DNA of 11,844 bases, taken from DASXYU01 sp036502295. Its GTDB lineage: Bacteria > Actinomycetota > Actinomycetes > Mycobacteriales > Jatrophihabitantaceae. The notes below the pieces were generated by a model. The model was not told where the DNA came from. It saw only the letters and a program-made list of their open reading frames with translations, and ran no database searches. Each line of letters starts with the position of its first letter. The first letter of the stretch is position 1. Location: the NCBI GenBank assembly GCA_036502295.1, contig DASXYU010000083.1, forward strand, positions 1-11,844, written 5' to 3'. The position numbers were made by a program, and so were the translations under genes. Below, piece after piece: positions 6,249 to 11,844 of this stretch.

Positions 6249-7176
6249 GGCGCCCCCATCAACGGCGATGGCGGCTGAAGGCCCGCGGGCGCTCGTCCGC
6301 GACGTCCGCGTCCTCTCTCGCAGGATCGACGCGGCGCTGCAGCGGCCGGGCTCGCCGGACTGGATCGTCGCCGCCGCGGTCGTCACGGTGCTTGGCTTCC
6401 TGCTCGGTACCGCCGGTGGCTACGGTGCGACGGGGCTGCTGGTGGCGGTCGCGATCACCCAGTTCGTCCTCGTGCTTGCATGGGTCTACGGCACGCAGCT
6501 CGTCGGTCGCAAGGGGGCGCTCGTCCTCGGCGCCTTCGCCGCGGCGGCCGCCGACGTCTGCGTCTCGGTCTGGCCGCACGCGCGCCTGGGGGCGTTGCTC
6601 GGCGTCTTCGCCCTCGCCGTTCCCCTCCTCTTCGTGCATCAACTCGCGCGTGGTGTGGCTCGGCACCACATCGTCGTCTCACTCGGTGCGATCGCGGGCA
6701 TGGCGATCGGGACGGTCGGGCTTGCGTCGCTGCTGCAGCTGCGCCACGAATTCGCCGACCAGACCTCGCCGAGCCGAGTGGTGACGAGCGTCGTCGCCAT
6801 CACTGCCGGTGGGTTGGTGCTGAGCCTGTTGGTCGATGCCATCAGCCCCTACCCGCGCTTCGATCCCGCGGTGCGCCGTGGCGCGTTCGGGGTGCTCGCT
6901 TCCACCGGGCTCGGCGCGTCTATCGGCTACCTCGCCCTGCAGGCACCGGGACGTCACGACTTCTCGGAGGGCCGTGGGGCGCTGGTGGGCGCCATCCTCG
7001 GCGCGCTGGTCGCGTTGCTGTCGGTGGCGGCGTCCTTCGCGGCGCATTCGGTCGAGCCGCTGGAAGGTGCGCCGCCGGCGATGAGTCGCTGGGCGCGAAT
7101 GGTGCTCGTCGGCGTGATGCCGATAGCGCTGCTCGCTCCGGTCGCGTTCCTCATCTGTCTCGCCGTGCGTGTGTAG
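6229..7176 (+). CDS. Multi-pass membrane protein of unknown function
   Basis: The 315-residue protein has a polar N-terminal stretch of about 42 residues, then around nine hydrophobic segments (roughly 44-62, 66-86, 93-111, 117-137, 146-167, 184-203, 219-238, 250-271, 289-312) rich in Ala, Gly and Val. Loops carry motifs such as QLVGRKGALVLGAF and DAISPYPRFDPAVRRGAFG, and no enzymatic signature is recognised. A conserved membrane or exported protein gene (Rv0817c) occupies a comparable place beside glnR in M. tuberculosis, and this may be a counterpart, but I cannot verify it from sequence. ATG 6229 overlaps the hydrolase gene; GTG 6238, GTG 6241 or ATG 6268 are alternative starts, none with a strong ribosome binding site. 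Confidence 0.8.
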   Translation: MFPVVIEAPPSTAMAAEGPRALVRDVRVLSRRIDAALQRPGSPDWIVAAAVVTVLGFLLGTAGGYGATGLLVAVAITQFVLVLAWVYGTQLVGRKGALVLGAFAAAAADVCVSVWPHARLGALLGVFALAVPLLFVHQLARGVARHHIVVSLGAIAGMAIGTVGLASLLQLRHEFADQTSPSRVVTSVVAITAGGLVLSLLVDAISPYPRFDPAVRRGAFGVLASTGLGASIGYLALQAPGRHDFSEGRGALVGAILGALVALLSVAASFAAHSVEPLEGAPPAMSRWARMVLVGVMPIALLAPVAFLICLAVRV

Positions 7177-7225
7177 AACGGCCAATCCGCCCCTCGCGTG
7201 GCTCAGTCGCTCGGCCAGAGAACAC

Positions 7226-7256
7226 TTGCTCAGCGCCTCACCTACTCGCGTAGGCT
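7226..7256 (+). promoter_or_regulatory. Promoter of the cysteine leader ORF (leaderless type)
   Basis: TAGGCT (7251-7256) is a good actinobacterial -10 of TANNNT form and ends seven bases before the A of the leader ORF ATG at 7264, so transcription should start at that A. TTGCTC (7226-7231) is a possible -35 at a rather long 19-bp spacing. Confidence 0.65.
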
Positions 7257-7263
7257 TGACTCT

Positions 7264-7371
7264 ATGGGCAAGCAGCTCCTGGGTGCGAGGGTCCTCACCA
7301 TGGGGACTCTCCTCACCTCCCGCCGCGCGGTCGACCTGTGCCGCGTGAGCAGCTGTCTGTGTTCGCTCTGA
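7264..7371 (+). CDS. Cysteine-rich leader peptide upstream of cysA (putative attenuator)
   Basis: A 35-residue ORF whose last third reads RRAVDLCRVSSCLCSL, with Cys at 26, 31 and 33. It starts at the predicted transcription start, so it would be translated without a leader, and ends 85 nt before cysA. Leaderless short ORFs with clustered Cys codons are described upstream of sulfur genes in mycobacteria, where they act as cysteine-sensing attenuators. The VDLCRV core also resembles annotated putative leader peptides of other actinomycetes. Stalling at Cys codons under cysteine shortage would leave the cysA ribosome site open. The peptide itself probably has no further function. No Shine-Dalgarno is seen or needed. 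Confidence 0.75.
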   Translation: MGKQLLGARVLTMGTLLTSRRAVDLCRVSSCLCSL

Positions 7372-7451
7372 TCTCCATCGAACCCCGCTGAACTCCAGCC
7401 GCACTCATCCGGCGGCAGCATTCTCAGACCAGCAATGCCTACAAAGGAGAT
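7371..7451 (+). promoter_or_regulatory. Anti-Shine-Dalgarno / Shine-Dalgarno pairing region before cysA
   Basis: ATCTCC (7371-7376), starting on the last base of the leader ORF stop codon, is perfectly complementary to GGAGAT (7446-7451), the cysA ribosome binding site. A small hairpin GCCGC/GCGGC (7398-7402 with 7412-7416) lies between them. A ribosome stalled at the Cys codons just upstream would cover the ATCTCC element and free the cysA site. This fits an attenuation switch, but the six-base pairing is short and other CTCC tracts in the leader ORF could compete. Confidence 0.5.
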
Positions 7452-7456
7452 AGACA

Positions 7457-8290
7457 ATGAGCCGCGCTGACGCGCTTGTCTCGGCCGACTGGGCCGAACA
7501 GAACCTGAACACTCCCGGTGTCGTCTTCGTCGAGGTCGACGAGGACGCCTCCGCCTACGACACCAACCACATCGCCGGTGCGGTGAAGGTCGACTGGAAG
7601 ACCGATCTGCAGGATCCGGTTATCCGCGACTTCGTGAACAAGGAGCAGTTCGAGAAGCTGCTCTCCGCCAAGGGCATCAGTAACGACGACACGGTCGTCC
7701 TCTATGGCGGCAACAACAACTGGTTCGCGGCCTACGCGTACTGGTACTTCAAGCTCTATGGCCACTCCGACGTGAAGCTGCTCGACGGTGGCCGCAAGAA
7801 GTGGGAGCTCGACGCCCGTCCGCTCTCCACCGATACGGTGTCGCGTCCGGCGACGCACTACATCGCCAAGGACCAGGACACCTCGATCCGGGCCTTCCGC
7901 GACGAGGTCATCAACGCCATCGGCGCGAAGAACCTCGTCGATGTCCGCTCGCCTGACGAGTTCGCCGGCAAGCTCCTCGCCCCGGCGCACCTGCCGCAGG
8001 AGCAGAGCCAGAAGGCCGGCCACATCCCCGGTGCGATCAACGTGCCGTGGAGCAAGGCCGCGAACGAGGACGGCACTTTCAAGTCGGACTCCGAACTCGC
8101 CGACCTCTACAAGGGCGCTGGTCTCGACACGTCGAAGGAGACCATCGCCTACTGCCGCATCGGTGAGCGTTCATCGCACACCTGGTTCGTGCTGCAGGAG
8201 CTGCTCGGTGAACAGGGCGTGAAGAACTACGACGGATCGTGGACCGAGTACGGCGCCCTCGTCGGCGTCCCGATCGCGCTGGGAGCCTGA
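7457..8290 (+). CDS. cysA: Thiosulfate sulfurtransferase (rhodanese) CysA
   Basis: Transfers sulfane sulfur from thiosulfate (or a related donor) to a thiophilic acceptor such as cyanide or thiols; in actinomycetes it is a cytoplasmic two-domain rhodanese linked to sulfur assimilation. It is 277 residues, the same length as M. tuberculosis CysA2. The inactive N-terminal domain carries VVLYGGNNNWFAAYAYWYFKLYGH and the LLDGGRKKW segment. The catalytic domain has LVDVRSPDEF, HIPGAINVPW and the active-site loop CRIGERSSH with Cys233. ATG 7457 follows AAAGGAGA by seven bases, a strong site. It forms an operon with sseC five bases downstream and is probably controlled by the Cys leader ORF. This rhodanese is unrelated to the sulfate-permease ATPase also called CysA. 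Confidence 0.94.
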   Translation: MSRADALVSADWAEQNLNTPGVVFVEVDEDASAYDTNHIAGAVKVDWKTDLQDPVIRDFVNKEQFEKLLSAKGISNDDTVVLYGGNNNWFAAYAYWYFKLYGHSDVKLLDGGRKKWELDARPLSTDTVSRPATHYIAKDQDTSIRAFRDEVINAIGAKNLVDVRSPDEFAGKLLAPAHLPQEQSQKAGHIPGAINVPWSKAANEDGTFKSDSELADLYKGAGLDTSKETIAYCRIGERSSHTWFVLQELLGEQGVKNYDGSWTEYGALVGVPIALGA

Positions 8291-8295
8291 GCGAC

Positions 8296-8598
8296 ATGTG
8301 CGGAGCACCCCTGCAGACGCCGACGCTGCCGGCCAACATCGACCCGGAGAAGGAGACCGTCCTCTACGGCGAGGTCCGTGACGCCGAGGGCTTCCCGGTA
8401 GGCGGCGCCTACGTTCGCCTCCTCGACGAGATCGGCGAGTTCACGGCCGAGGTGGTCACCTCGCCCGAGGGCTCGTTCCGGTTCTTCGCCGCCCCGGGTG
8501 GTTGGACGCTCTCCGTCCTGCACGCCAAGGGCAAGGCGCGGGCCGAGGTGACGGCCGACGGTCCCGGCCTCTTCGGTCAGGCCCTCGTCCTTCAGTAG
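8296..8598 (+). CDS. sseC: DUF1416 protein SseC
   Basis: A 100-residue protein matching SseC of mycobacteria in length and in sequence: it begins MCGAPLQTPTLPANIDPEKETV and includes GGAYVRLLDEIGEFTAEVV and GSFRFFAAPGGWTLSVL. The fold is probably a small beta-sandwich of the carboxypeptidase-regulatory-like type. Its role is unknown beyond the constant pairing with the CysA sulfurtransferase, which suggests a part in sulfur metabolism. The gene follows cysA by five nucleotides with GGGAG ten bases before the ATG, so the two are translated from one message. A strong hairpin follows the stop. Confidence 0.92.
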   Translation: MCGAPLQTPTLPANIDPEKETVLYGEVRDAEGFPVGGAYVRLLDEIGEFTAEVVTSPEGSFRFFAAPGGWTLSVLHAKGKARAEVTADGPGLFGQALVLQ

Positions 8599-8606
8599 CT
8601 GAGCGT

Positions 8607-8648
8607 GCGTGGAGTGTTTTCCGTGCCCCGCACGGAAACACTCCACGC
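8607..8648 (+). terminator. Long stem-loop after sseC (terminator or operator)
   Basis: Arms 8607-8626 and 8630-8648 pair over about 19 bp with one bulged T and a three-base CCC loop. No U-tract follows, so it is an actinobacterial stem-only terminator at best. It ends 12 bp before the -10 of the next small ORF, so it could instead be an operator for that promoter. Confidence 0.6.
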
Positions 8649-8660
8649 ATCGCATTCGGA

Positions 8661-8666
8661 TAGGGT
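8661..8666 (+). promoter_or_regulatory. -10 element of the small ORF and nitrobindin unit
   Basis: TAGGGT fits TANNNT and ends six bases before ATG 8673, the spacing expected for a leaderless transcript. No -35 is recognisable because the upstream sequence is the sseC hairpin. Its resemblance to the cysA leader promoter (TAGGCT) supports it. Confidence 0.5.
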
Positions 8667-8672
8667 GCGGTC

Positions 8673-8771
8673 ATGGAATCGACGTTCCTCGGAATCCTCG
8701 TCTTCGTTTTCGTCGCGATCGGCGTGATGGCTGCCTACGTGCTGTTCCGGCTCTTCTCGGGCCAGCAGTAG
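8673..8771 (+). CDS. Small single-pass membrane protein (32 aa)
   Basis: ATG 8673 to TAG 8771 encodes a 32-residue peptide with a short N-terminus (MESTF), one hydrophobic helix (about residues 6-25: LGILVFVFVAIGVMAAYVLF) and a polar end RLFSGQQ. The shape and codon use look like a genuine membrane micropeptide. It has its own leaderless-type promoter and lies three bases before, and in the same frame as, the nitrobindin gene. Function is unknown; it may anchor a partner or couple translation to the following gene. Confidence 0.6.
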   Translation: MESTFLGILVFVFVAIGVMAAYVLFRLFSGQQ

Positions 8772-8774
8772 CCG

Positions 8775-9290
8775 TTGGAGCCTGACACCACCGACCTGCG
8801 CACGGGCGCGCCCATCAACGAGGCGCTGCTCGCCCTGCTGCCGTTGGTCGGGGTCTGGCGCGGCAGTGGCACCGGTGTAGTCGCTGCCACCGCCGCGGAG
8901 TTCACCTACAAGCAGCAGATCACCTTCTCCCACGACGGACGTCCCTTTCTCGCCTACGAGGCGCGCGCCTGGCTCGTGGACACGTCGGGGGCGGTGATCC
9001 GGCAGGCGTGGCGCGAATCGGGCTTCTGGCGCCGCGGCGCCCATGAGGACGACATCGAGGTCGTGCTCGCCTCGAACACCGGACTCACGATCCAGCTCGC
9101 CGGTCTCGCCGGCGATCTGCGGTGGGAGCTTGAGACGTCCTCCGTCCTCTCCACTCCCACGGCGAAGCTCGTCGACGGAGAGAAACGCCTCTACGCGTTG
9201 ATCGAGGACGTGCTCGTCTATGTCACCGAGCTGGCGCCGGCCGGCCAGCCGTTCGCCGCTCACCTCAACGCCCGCCTCACCCGCGTCTAG
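8775..9290 (+). CDS. Nitrobindin-like heme-binding protein (FABP-like, DUF1794)
   Basis: A 171-residue beta-barrel protein related to M. tuberculosis Rv0813c. The N-terminal family motif GVWRGSGTG is at 26-34. Further strands include FTYKQQITFSHDGRPFLAYEARAW and RQAWRESGFWR, and the C-terminus ends AHLNARLTRV, where His163 is the likely axial heme ligand. Nitrobindins bind ferric heme and can scavenge nitric oxide or peroxynitrite; that is family knowledge, not shown here. The start TTG 8775 is inferred: an in-frame TAG at 8769 blocks any earlier start and no better codon precedes the GVW motif. Translation may depend on the preceding micropeptide ORF. A large palindrome follows the stop. Confidence 0.85.
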   Translation: MEPDTTDLRTGAPINEALLALLPLVGVWRGSGTGVVAATAAEFTYKQQITFSHDGRPFLAYEARAWLVDTSGAVIRQAWRESGFWRRGAHEDDIEVVLASNTGLTIQLAGLAGDLRWELETSSVLSTPTAKLVDGEKRLYALIEDVLVYVTELAPAGQPFAAHLNARLTRV

Positions 9291-9291
9291 A

Positions 9292-9365
9292 GGTTGCTGA
9301 GTAGGCCGCAGAGCGGTCGTGTCGAAGCGCCGGGATCGACACGCGACCTGCGGTCGCTACTCAAT
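9292..9365. repeat. Large imperfect palindrome between convergent genes (REP-like, probable bidirectional terminator)
   Basis: The gap between the nitrobindin gene and murD is almost wholly an inverted repeat. The left arm has TGAGTAG, GCCGCAG and GGTCGTGTCGA; the right arm answers with TCGACACGCGACC, CTGCGG and CTACTCA. It resembles dispersed GGTTGAGTAG-type palindromes that I recall as abundant in Micrococcales and relatives. At this site it could terminate transcription from both sides. Copy number cannot be judged from one window. Confidence 0.65.
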
Positions 9366-9370
9366 CACCG

Positions 9371-10753
9371 CTACTCGGTGGCGCGGATGGCGTCGAGGAA
9401 GGCGCGTCCACGGGCCTCGTAGTTCTTGTAGAGGCCGTAGCTCGGCGCCGCCGGGCTGAGCAGCACCGTGCCGCCGCGCGGAAGCGCGGCACGCGACTGT
9501 TCCAGTGCCTGCGTGAGATCGGTGGCGAGGACGCCGTGCAGGCTCAGACCGGCGAGCGCGGCGAGGATGCGGGGGCCGCTCTCCGGCACGCCGATGACGG
9601 TGACCTCGCGGCTCTGCACGGCCAGCGCCGTGCGCAGCGGCGCGTAATCGACCCCACGGTCCTGCCCGCCGACGATGAGGACGAGCGGCCCCTCCGGGAG
9701 CGCGGCGAGCGCAGCGACTGTGGCCTGTGGCGCGGTGGAGAGCGAGTCGTCGACGAATCGGATACCCGTCTCGCGCTCGTCCACCACGAGGGTGAGGCGA
9801 TGCGGCAGCGGCTGGAAGGCGCGTAGCCCCTCAGTGAGTTCGCCGCGCCGGTCGGTGAGGTCGAAGCCACGGGCTTGGGCGAGAACGCGTACCGCGGCGA
9901 GCGCGAGGCAGGCGTTGGCGACGTTGTGACTGCCGAGCAGCGGCAGGACGTCGCGCGGCGCGAGCGGCTGGTGATGGATCGCGAACCACTGCCCGCCGCG
10001 GGCATCGAGCAGACCGACCGCGGAGTCATCGGTACCTACCGGCAGCGTCTTCGACGCGTCGACCCGCTCGGCGACCATTGCGGCCAGTCGTTCGTCGGTG
10101 GCGGTGTAGATGACGACGTCGGGGTCGTGTGCGATCAGGTTGAGCTTGTCGGCGTAGTACTGCTCGGCGCTGCCGTGCCAGTTCAGGTGCTCCGGGAAGA
10201 GCGCTGTGATCACGGCGACGGCGGGTGAGGCGGTGAGCTCGCTGCATTGGTAGCTGGAGAGTTCGAGGACGTACTGCTGTGCTGCCGGCAGGTCGAGCAG
10301 CGGTATGCCGATGTTGCCGCCATAGGTGTTCTCGATCCCGATGCTCGCCGCGAGGTGGCTGATCAGCGAGGATGTCGTGCTCTTGCCCTTGCTGCCGGTG
10401 ACGGCGAGCGTCCTTGCATGGTGCTCGGTCATCCAGAGTGCGCTGCCGCCGGTGACGACCGCGCCGCGATCGAGCAGCGCGAGGACGCGCGGATCGAAGC
10501 GGCTGACGCCCGGCGACTTGATGAGGACGTCCGCATGGTCGAGAGCGTGCTGTGCGTCCTCACCGTGCAAGACGATGGCAGCACTCGCGCCTTTGTGGTC
10601 GATCGTTGCGGTTGCGTCACTGGAGTCGTCGATGACGTCGAGGCTTGCGGTGGCGACATCCTTCAGGGCATCGACGGCGGCTCGTCCTTCGCGTCCGTTG
10701 CCCCAGACGACGAGGCGCTTGCCGGCGAACTGCGAAAGGTCAACTGAAGACAT
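9371..10753 (-). CDS. murD2: Mur ligase, probable MurD2 (UDP-MurNAc-L-Ala--L-glutamate ligase)
   Basis: A 460-residue MurD-family ligase that adds glutamate to UDP-N-acetylmuramoyl-L-alanine using ATP in the cytoplasm. Domain 1 carries VVWGNGREGRAA and IKSPGVSRF; the ATP loop is TGSKGKSTT (119-127) rather than the usual GTNGKTT; NIGIPLLDLP, ELSSYQCSEL and HLNWHGS follow. The C-terminal domain includes VDDSLSTAPQATVAAL, VGGQDRGVDYAPL and LLSPAAPSYGLYKNYEARGRAF. MurL lies just upstream with a 14-nt overlap. This implies that the substrate is L-Glu, later epimerised, as described for Xanthomonas MurD2; I infer this from the neighbour and the P-loop variant. If wrong, it is an ordinary D-glutamate MurD. 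The start ATG 10753 has no strong ribosome site and is probably coupled. Confidence 0.85.
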   Translation of the reverse strand: MSSVDLSQFAGKRLVVWGNGREGRAAVDALKDVATASLDVIDDSSDATATIDHKGASAAIVLHGEDAQHALDHADVLIKSPGVSRFDPRVLALLDRGAVVTGGSALWMTEHHARTLAVTGSKGKSTTSSLISHLAASIGIENTYGGNIGIPLLDLPAAQQYVLELSSYQCSELTASPAVAVITALFPEHLNWHGSAEQYYADKLNLIAHDPDVVIYTATDERLAAMVAERVDASKTLPVGTDDSAVGLLDARGGQWFAIHHQPLAPRDVLPLLGSHNVANACLALAAVRVLAQARGFDLTDRRGELTEGLRAFQPLPHRLTLVVDERETGIRFVDDSLSTAPQATVAALAALPEGPLVLIVGGQDRGVDYAPLRTALAVQSREVTVIGVPESGPRILAALAGLSLHGVLATDLTQALEQSRAALPRGGTVLLSPAAPSYGLYKNYEARGRAFLDAIRATE

Positions 10754-11844
10754 CGAGTGCGCTCACGTACTCAGCGGGCGCGAGCGTCGGGCCACGCTCG
10801 GCGAGGACGAAGTCGAGTGTCGGCACCGTGCGCCGGCCCGCCGCGATCTCGTCCGCGAGAGCGGCGACCACGGCCGCGTCCTTCCACTCCGGTTGTTGCG
10901 CGAGGTGTGCCGCGGCGGCAACCGACTCGTCCAGCTCTCCGACGCACTCGAACGGCTTGAAGGCGATAAGGCCGAGCAGTTCGCGGTAGCCCGGGAGCTG
11001 GGTCTCGTCGCGGAGCATGTCGCCGCCGAGGATCCCGATCACCCGCTCAGCGGGGAGGAAGGTGGCGAGTGCGAGGAAGACGAAGCGGCATTTGGGGCAG
11101 TCGCGGCACCAGCGCTTTCCGGTCCGCTTGGTGATCGTGAAGGCGCGGTTGCAGCTCGTCACCACGTCGTCGTATCCCGATACGCGCGAGAACAGCTCGG
11201 TGATCGAGAGTTCGTTGAGGTGACGGAGCAATGAGAAATACAGCGTGGTGTTGCCGAGCCGGCTCGCAAGGGCGTCGCGCAGCAGGCGCTCGGCGTCGAT
11301 GCCCTTCGACCACTGATGGTTCACCGGTCGGCCGTGCCAGACGAGATTCGGCGCAGACGCAGACGACTCGTTGGACATCACCAGCGGCCCGAGGCGGTGC
11401 AGGATCGCGACGGCGACACCGATGAGCGAATTCAGCGCCGTCACCGGCACGTGGCCGTTGAAGGCTCCGTGCTCATTCAGCGCGAAGAGCAACGGGTCGA
11501 GGCTGCGCCGCACCGCAAGCAACTCCGTACCGGAGCGCTCGACGACCGAGGTGGTGATCTCGTTCGGGTTCACCACGAAGCTCACCGGACTCATTCCGGC
11601 GCGGCGCAGCGCTTCGAGCGTGACGATCGAATCCTTCCCGCCGCCACAGGCGACGAGCGGCCTGCTCTGGTCGGTTGGGAACCCGAGTGAGGACAGGTCG
11701 CTGCCCGCCATGCCGGCGGTGCGCGAGAAATCGGGGACGACCGTCGCGACGATCTCGGTGTCGAGTACCGCGGGCAGATCGTGCGTGTAGGCGAACTCCG
11801 CCATCCCGTCCTGGTACACGCCGCGCAGGAACTCGAATTCGGCC
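10740..11844 (-). CDS. murL: UDP-MurNAc-L-Ala-L-Glu epimerase MurL (N-terminus outside window)
   Basis: A MurL-type epimerase, which inverts the terminal L-Glu of UDP-MurNAc-L-Ala-L-Glu to D-Glu using ATP and Mg2+ and feeds peptidoglycan precursor synthesis. The visible 368 codons contain a PP-loop-like nucleotide site VACGGGKDS (near 11628-11654), MSNESSASAPN, NHQWSKG, and a tight Cys cluster CRDCPKC (near 11092-11112). Family members have around 450 residues, so perhaps 80 are missing. An in-frame GTG at 11819 is not the true start because homologous-looking codons (AEFEFLRG) continue to the window edge. The 3' end overlaps murD2 by 14 nt, a tight operon. Without the neighbour it might be called a generic ATP-pyrophosphatase-like protein. 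Confidence 0.85.
   Translation of the reverse strand, partial: AEFEFLRGVYQDGMAEFAYTHDLPAVLDTEIVATVVPDFSRTAGMAGSDLSSLGFPTDQSRPLVACGGGKDSIVTLEALRRAGMSPVSFVVNPNEITTSVVERSGTELLAVRRSLDPLLFALNEHGAFNGHVPVTALNSLIGVAVAILHRLGPLVMSNESSASAPNLVWHGRPVNHQWSKGIDAERLLRDALASRLGNTTLYFSLLRHLNELSITELFSRVSGYDDVVTSCNRAFTITKRTGKRWCRDCPKCRFVFLALATFLPAERVIGILGGDMLRDETQLPGYRELLGLIAFKPFECVGELDESVAAAAHLAQQPEWKDAAVVAALADEIAAGRRTVPTLDFVLAERGPTLAPAEYVSALDVFS

Noticed and set aside
5742..6386. 214-aa minus-strand open frame opposite the hydrolase gene
   Set aside because: The plus strand clearly encodes an alpha/beta hydrolase with its complete motif set; the opposite frame shows no family features.
6679..7404. 241-aa minus-strand open frame opposite the membrane protein gene and the cysA leader
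   Set aside because: Charged low-complexity translation (many Arg, His, Glu) typical of an antisense frame, and it crosses the leader ORF and promoter.
10326..11234. 302-aa plus-strand open frame opposite murD2/murL
   Set aside because: It is antisense to two recognised genes, has no domain sense and no ribosome site; high-GC third positions create such frames.
1..11844. CRISPR array, insertion sequence, prophage or defence system
   Set aside because: No regularly spaced repeats, transposase, integrase or defence proteins were found; all identified genes are housekeeping or metabolic.

Overview
The window is chromosomal DNA of a high-GC Gram-positive actinomycete. Evidence for this is the mycothiol synthase gene, GlnR, a DUF1416 (SseC) gene, GTG starts, leaderless-type promoters and uniformly GC-rich codons. 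Parts of the gene order (sseC, cysA and a nitrobindin gene on one side of glnR-mshD, phosphate transport genes on the other) resemble, from memory, the Rv0813c-Rv0820 region of Mycobacterium tuberculosis. The palindrome at 9292-9365 and the MurD2/MurL pair argue against Mycobacterium itself. The genus cannot be fixed from this sequence. I see no mobile elements, CRISPR arrays, tRNA or rRNA.

Region 1 (1-5370, minus strand) reads, in transcription order, glnR, mshD, then pstS-pstC-pstA-pstB. glnR is an atypical OmpR-family nitrogen regulator. mshD is the last enzyme of mycothiol synthesis and seems to begin at a non-standard CTG overlapping the glnR stop. The high-affinity phosphate ABC transporter follows after a 165-bp gap holding a clear PHO box made of 11-bp GTTCA direct repeats. 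pstB runs off the left edge. A perfect 13-bp stem with a GAAA loop lies just inside pstC, probably setting the pstS to pstC expression ratio.

Region 2 (5371-7176) is divergent from glnR. A 10-bp perfect hairpin occupies the gap, followed on the plus strand by an alpha/beta hydrolase gene and an overlapping gene for a multi-pass membrane protein of unknown function.

Region 3 (7177-9290, plus strand) is a sulfur unit. A leaderless 35-codon leader ORF rich in Cys codons near its end precedes cysA (thiosulfate sulfurtransferase) and sseC, and looks like a cysteine-responsive attenuator. A strong hairpin then precedes a second leaderless small ORF (32-aa membrane peptide), followed in the same frame by a nitrobindin-like heme protein gene.

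Region 4 (9291-11844) begins with a large imperfect palindrome between convergent genes. On the minus strand lie murL (5' end outside the window) and murD2, overlapping by 14 nt. Together they would make the D-glutamate of peptidoglycan without a free glutamate racemase: MurD2 adds L-Glu to UDP-MurNAc-L-Ala and MurL epimerises it in place.

The points most worth following up are the cysteine leader/attenuator, the MurD2-MurL route, and the PHO box and hairpin architecture of the pst operon.
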